A stretch of DNA of 7,262 nucleotides from OMOG01 sp041485845 (GTDB lineage Bacteria; Acidobacteriota; Terriglobia; Bryobacterales; Bryobacteraceae), in assembly GCA_041485845.1 (NCBI GenBank), contig JBGPKH010000470.1, forward strand, positions 1 through 7,262. The letters run 5' to 3'. Both the position numbers and the translations under genes were made by a program. Below the pieces are notes generated by a model. The model worked only from the letters and a program-made list of their open reading frames with translations. It had not been told where the DNA came from and ran no database searches. This document shows, one piece after another, positions 6,682 through 7,262 of this stretch (its first letter is position 1; every line of letters starts with the position of its first letter).

Positions 6682-6813
6682 TTACACGCTCACTCGAACC
6701 TGGCCCGGCCCCGACGACCGGCGCAGACAGGAGAGCACGTGCTGCTGCAACTCGTGAAACTCGCTACGCTGCTTCATCGAGGGGTCGCGCGGACGGCCAA
6801 ACGGCACAGGCAC
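6682..6813 (-). CDS. Possible small ORF coupled to the coiled-coil gene
   Basis: From GTG 6813 this frame gives 43 residues ending at TAA 6684-6682, directly abutting ATG 6681 of the coiled-coil gene. An internal ATG at 6777 gives a 31-residue version beginning MKQRSEFHELQQHVLSCLRR. Codon third positions are mostly G or C, as in the real genes here. The region also holds a 13-codon frame from ATG 6815 whose TGA overlaps ATG 6777 (ATGA), making a possible chain of coupled tiny ORFs behind the TACAAT at 6829-6824. The frame stays open upstream to an ATG at 6939, but that would start before the predicted promoter. No domain is visible. It may be a leader peptide or merely the 5' leader of the downstream gene. 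Confidence 0.3.
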   Translation of the reverse strand: MPVPFGRPRDPSMKQRSEFHELQQHVLSCLRRSSGPGQVRVSV

Positions 6814-6823
6814 ATCCTCAATG

Positions 6824-6829
6824 ATTGTA
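6824..6829 (-). promoter_or_regulatory. -10-like TACAAT at the head of the minus-strand block
   Basis: The minus strand reads GGTACAATCATTGAGG and then ATG 6815. The hexamer ends eight bases before that ATG and ten before GTG 6813. It is the best promoter candidate for the coiled-coil gene and perhaps the whole block. No consensus -35 is visible at 16 to 18 bases. Confidence 0.4.
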
Positions 6830-6944
6830 CCTGGGTCACGAGAGAATTGCCGGGCGCAAAATTTGGCGCGACCACCGGGGGCATGGATTCCATGTGGCAG
6901 ATCGTGGGGCAACATGCGCCAAGCGGCGCCGCCTCGCACTTGGT

Positions 6945-6966
6945 AGACAGCTCACCGCTGTTTTTT
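6945..6966 (+). terminator. Weak intrinsic terminator-like hairpin
   Basis: AGACAGC pairs with GCTGTTT (one G-T pair) around a TCACC loop, with the T-run continuing to 6966. The shape is that of a weak rho-independent terminator for plus-strand transcription. No plus-strand gene is seen for more than 3 kb upstream, so it would end an antisense or non-coding transcript, or be chance. Confidence 0.22.
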
Positions 6967-7127
6967 CCGGGTTCCAGAGCGCTTCAGGAGCGGTCCCCAA
7001 TCCGCATTCCGGTCGAGTGGCCGGACACTCGGAAAACCGGGGCTCCGGCGTGGCGGCGCCAAATCCAATCCGGGAAAGTTGCATTCGGAGACAGAAGTTC
7101 GGCAAGTCATCACAAAAGAGCAGGCTT

Positions 7128-7133
7128 TATTTT
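7128..7133 (+). promoter_or_regulatory. -10-like TATTTT before ATG 7141
   Basis: TATTTT matches four of six -10 positions and ends seven bases before ATG 7141, the same spacing as the TACAAT boxes in this window. No Shine-Dalgarno or good -35 is present. It is weak on its own. Confidence 0.25.
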
Positions 7134-7140
7134 GGCGCCT

Positions 7141-7262
7141 ATGAGGCGTTCCCCCAAACCCGTCACCGGATGCCTCCGCCCTCCCACCGCGGCCGCGCCC
7201 TCCCTGGACGTGACCGCGGAGGACCTGGAGCAGATGACCGGATGCCTCCGCCCTCTCACCGC
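7141..7262 (+). CDS. 5' end of an ORF carrying a 24-residue repeat (partial)
   Basis: ATG 7141 opens a frame that is still open at the window edge (40 codons visible). The translation contains TGCLRPPT at residues 9-16 and TGCLRPLT at residues 33-40, separated by an acidic helix-like linker (SLDVTAEDLEQM). The repeat period of 72 bases is a multiple of three, so it keeps frame. I do not recognise a family. It could be the start of a repeat protein, a signal region of a larger protein, or non-coding repeat DNA. A -10-like box lies seven bases upstream. There is too little sequence to say more. Confidence 0.35.
   Translation, partial: MRRSPKPVTGCLRPPTAAAPSLDVTAEDLEQMTGCLRPLT
7165..7190 (+). 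repeat. 26-base direct repeat, copy 1
   Basis: This copy (ACCGGATGCCTCCGCC...) matches 7237-7262 at 25 of 26 positions; the difference is C at 7184 against T at 7256. The two copies start 72 bases apart. Confidence 0.85.
7237..7262 (+). repeat. 26-base direct repeat, copy 2, cut by the window edge
   Basis: Second copy of the repeat at 7165-7190 with one mismatch. It reaches the last base of the window, so the true repeat may be longer and may continue as an array. Confidence 0.85.

Larger units (their letters stand above)
6816..7140. other. Gene-free divergent intergenic stretch
   Basis: I find no convincing gene in these roughly 325 bases. They separate the minus-strand block from the plus-strand frame starting at 7141. 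They contain the TACAAT box (6824-6829, -), a hairpin followed by a T-run (6945-6966), a six-base-pair perfect inverted repeat CGAGTG-GCCGGA-CACTCG (7014-7031), and the TATTTT box (7128-7133, +). The minus-strand frame at 7105-6836 lacks protein-like composition. Confidence 0.5.

Noticed and set aside
6836..7105. Minus-strand frame of 89 codons in the divergent spacer
   Set aside because: Arg/Pro/Ser-rich with no Shine-Dalgarno, domain or membrane segment. It looks like chance in GC-rich DNA.
7165..7262. CRISPR-like reading of the two 26-base repeats
   Set aside because: Only two copies are visible, the repeat is not palindromic at its ends, and the 72-base period keeps an open reading frame, so a coding or simple direct repeat is the better reading.

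Overview
The window is GC-rich bacterial DNA with strongly G/C-ending codons in its main genes. The codon style, the Thermus-type alpha-glucan phosphorylase, a long tandem-AAA ATPase and a large share of hypothetical protein suggest a soil bacterium, most likely Acidobacteriota (Solibacter-like). That placement is an impression from sequence style, not a database result.

Layout. Positions 1-985 are an accessory scar: the C-terminal end of what is probably a transposase (1-132), then a Phd/YefM-type antitoxin reading frame with no ordinary start codon ahead of its conserved N-terminus, overlapped by a RelE-like toxin frame broken by one in-frame TAA (743-745). This looks like a decayed toxin-antitoxin module. 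Positions 1063-3690 (+) encode a complete alpha-glucan (glycogen) phosphorylase. Positions 3691-4063 separate it from the convergent minus-strand block. They hold a previously easy-to-miss 50-codon gene for a single-pass membrane protein (3972-3820, -) with a consensus Shine-Dalgarno and a perfect TATAAT box.

The minus-strand block, read right to left, is: a TACAAT box (6829-6824), one or two tiny ORFs ending in TAA directly abutting the next ATG, a membrane-hairpin plus coiled-coil protein of 278 residues (6681-5845), a 577-residue ATPase with a degenerate N-terminal AAA module and an intact C-terminal AAA+ module (5797-4064), and then the small membrane protein. I infer a membrane-tethered AAA+ machine, with the coiled-coil protein as anchor or adaptor. 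No substrate can be named from the sequence.

The right edge (7141-7262, +) begins an open reading frame containing a near-perfect 26-base direct repeat at a 72-base (24-codon) period, and it runs off the window.

A recurring regulatory feature is a -10-like TACAAT placed 6 to 8 bases before an ATG in front of the phosphorylase, the ATPase and the tiny leader ORF. This is the geometry expected of leaderless transcripts. No tRNA, rRNA or CRISPR array was seen.
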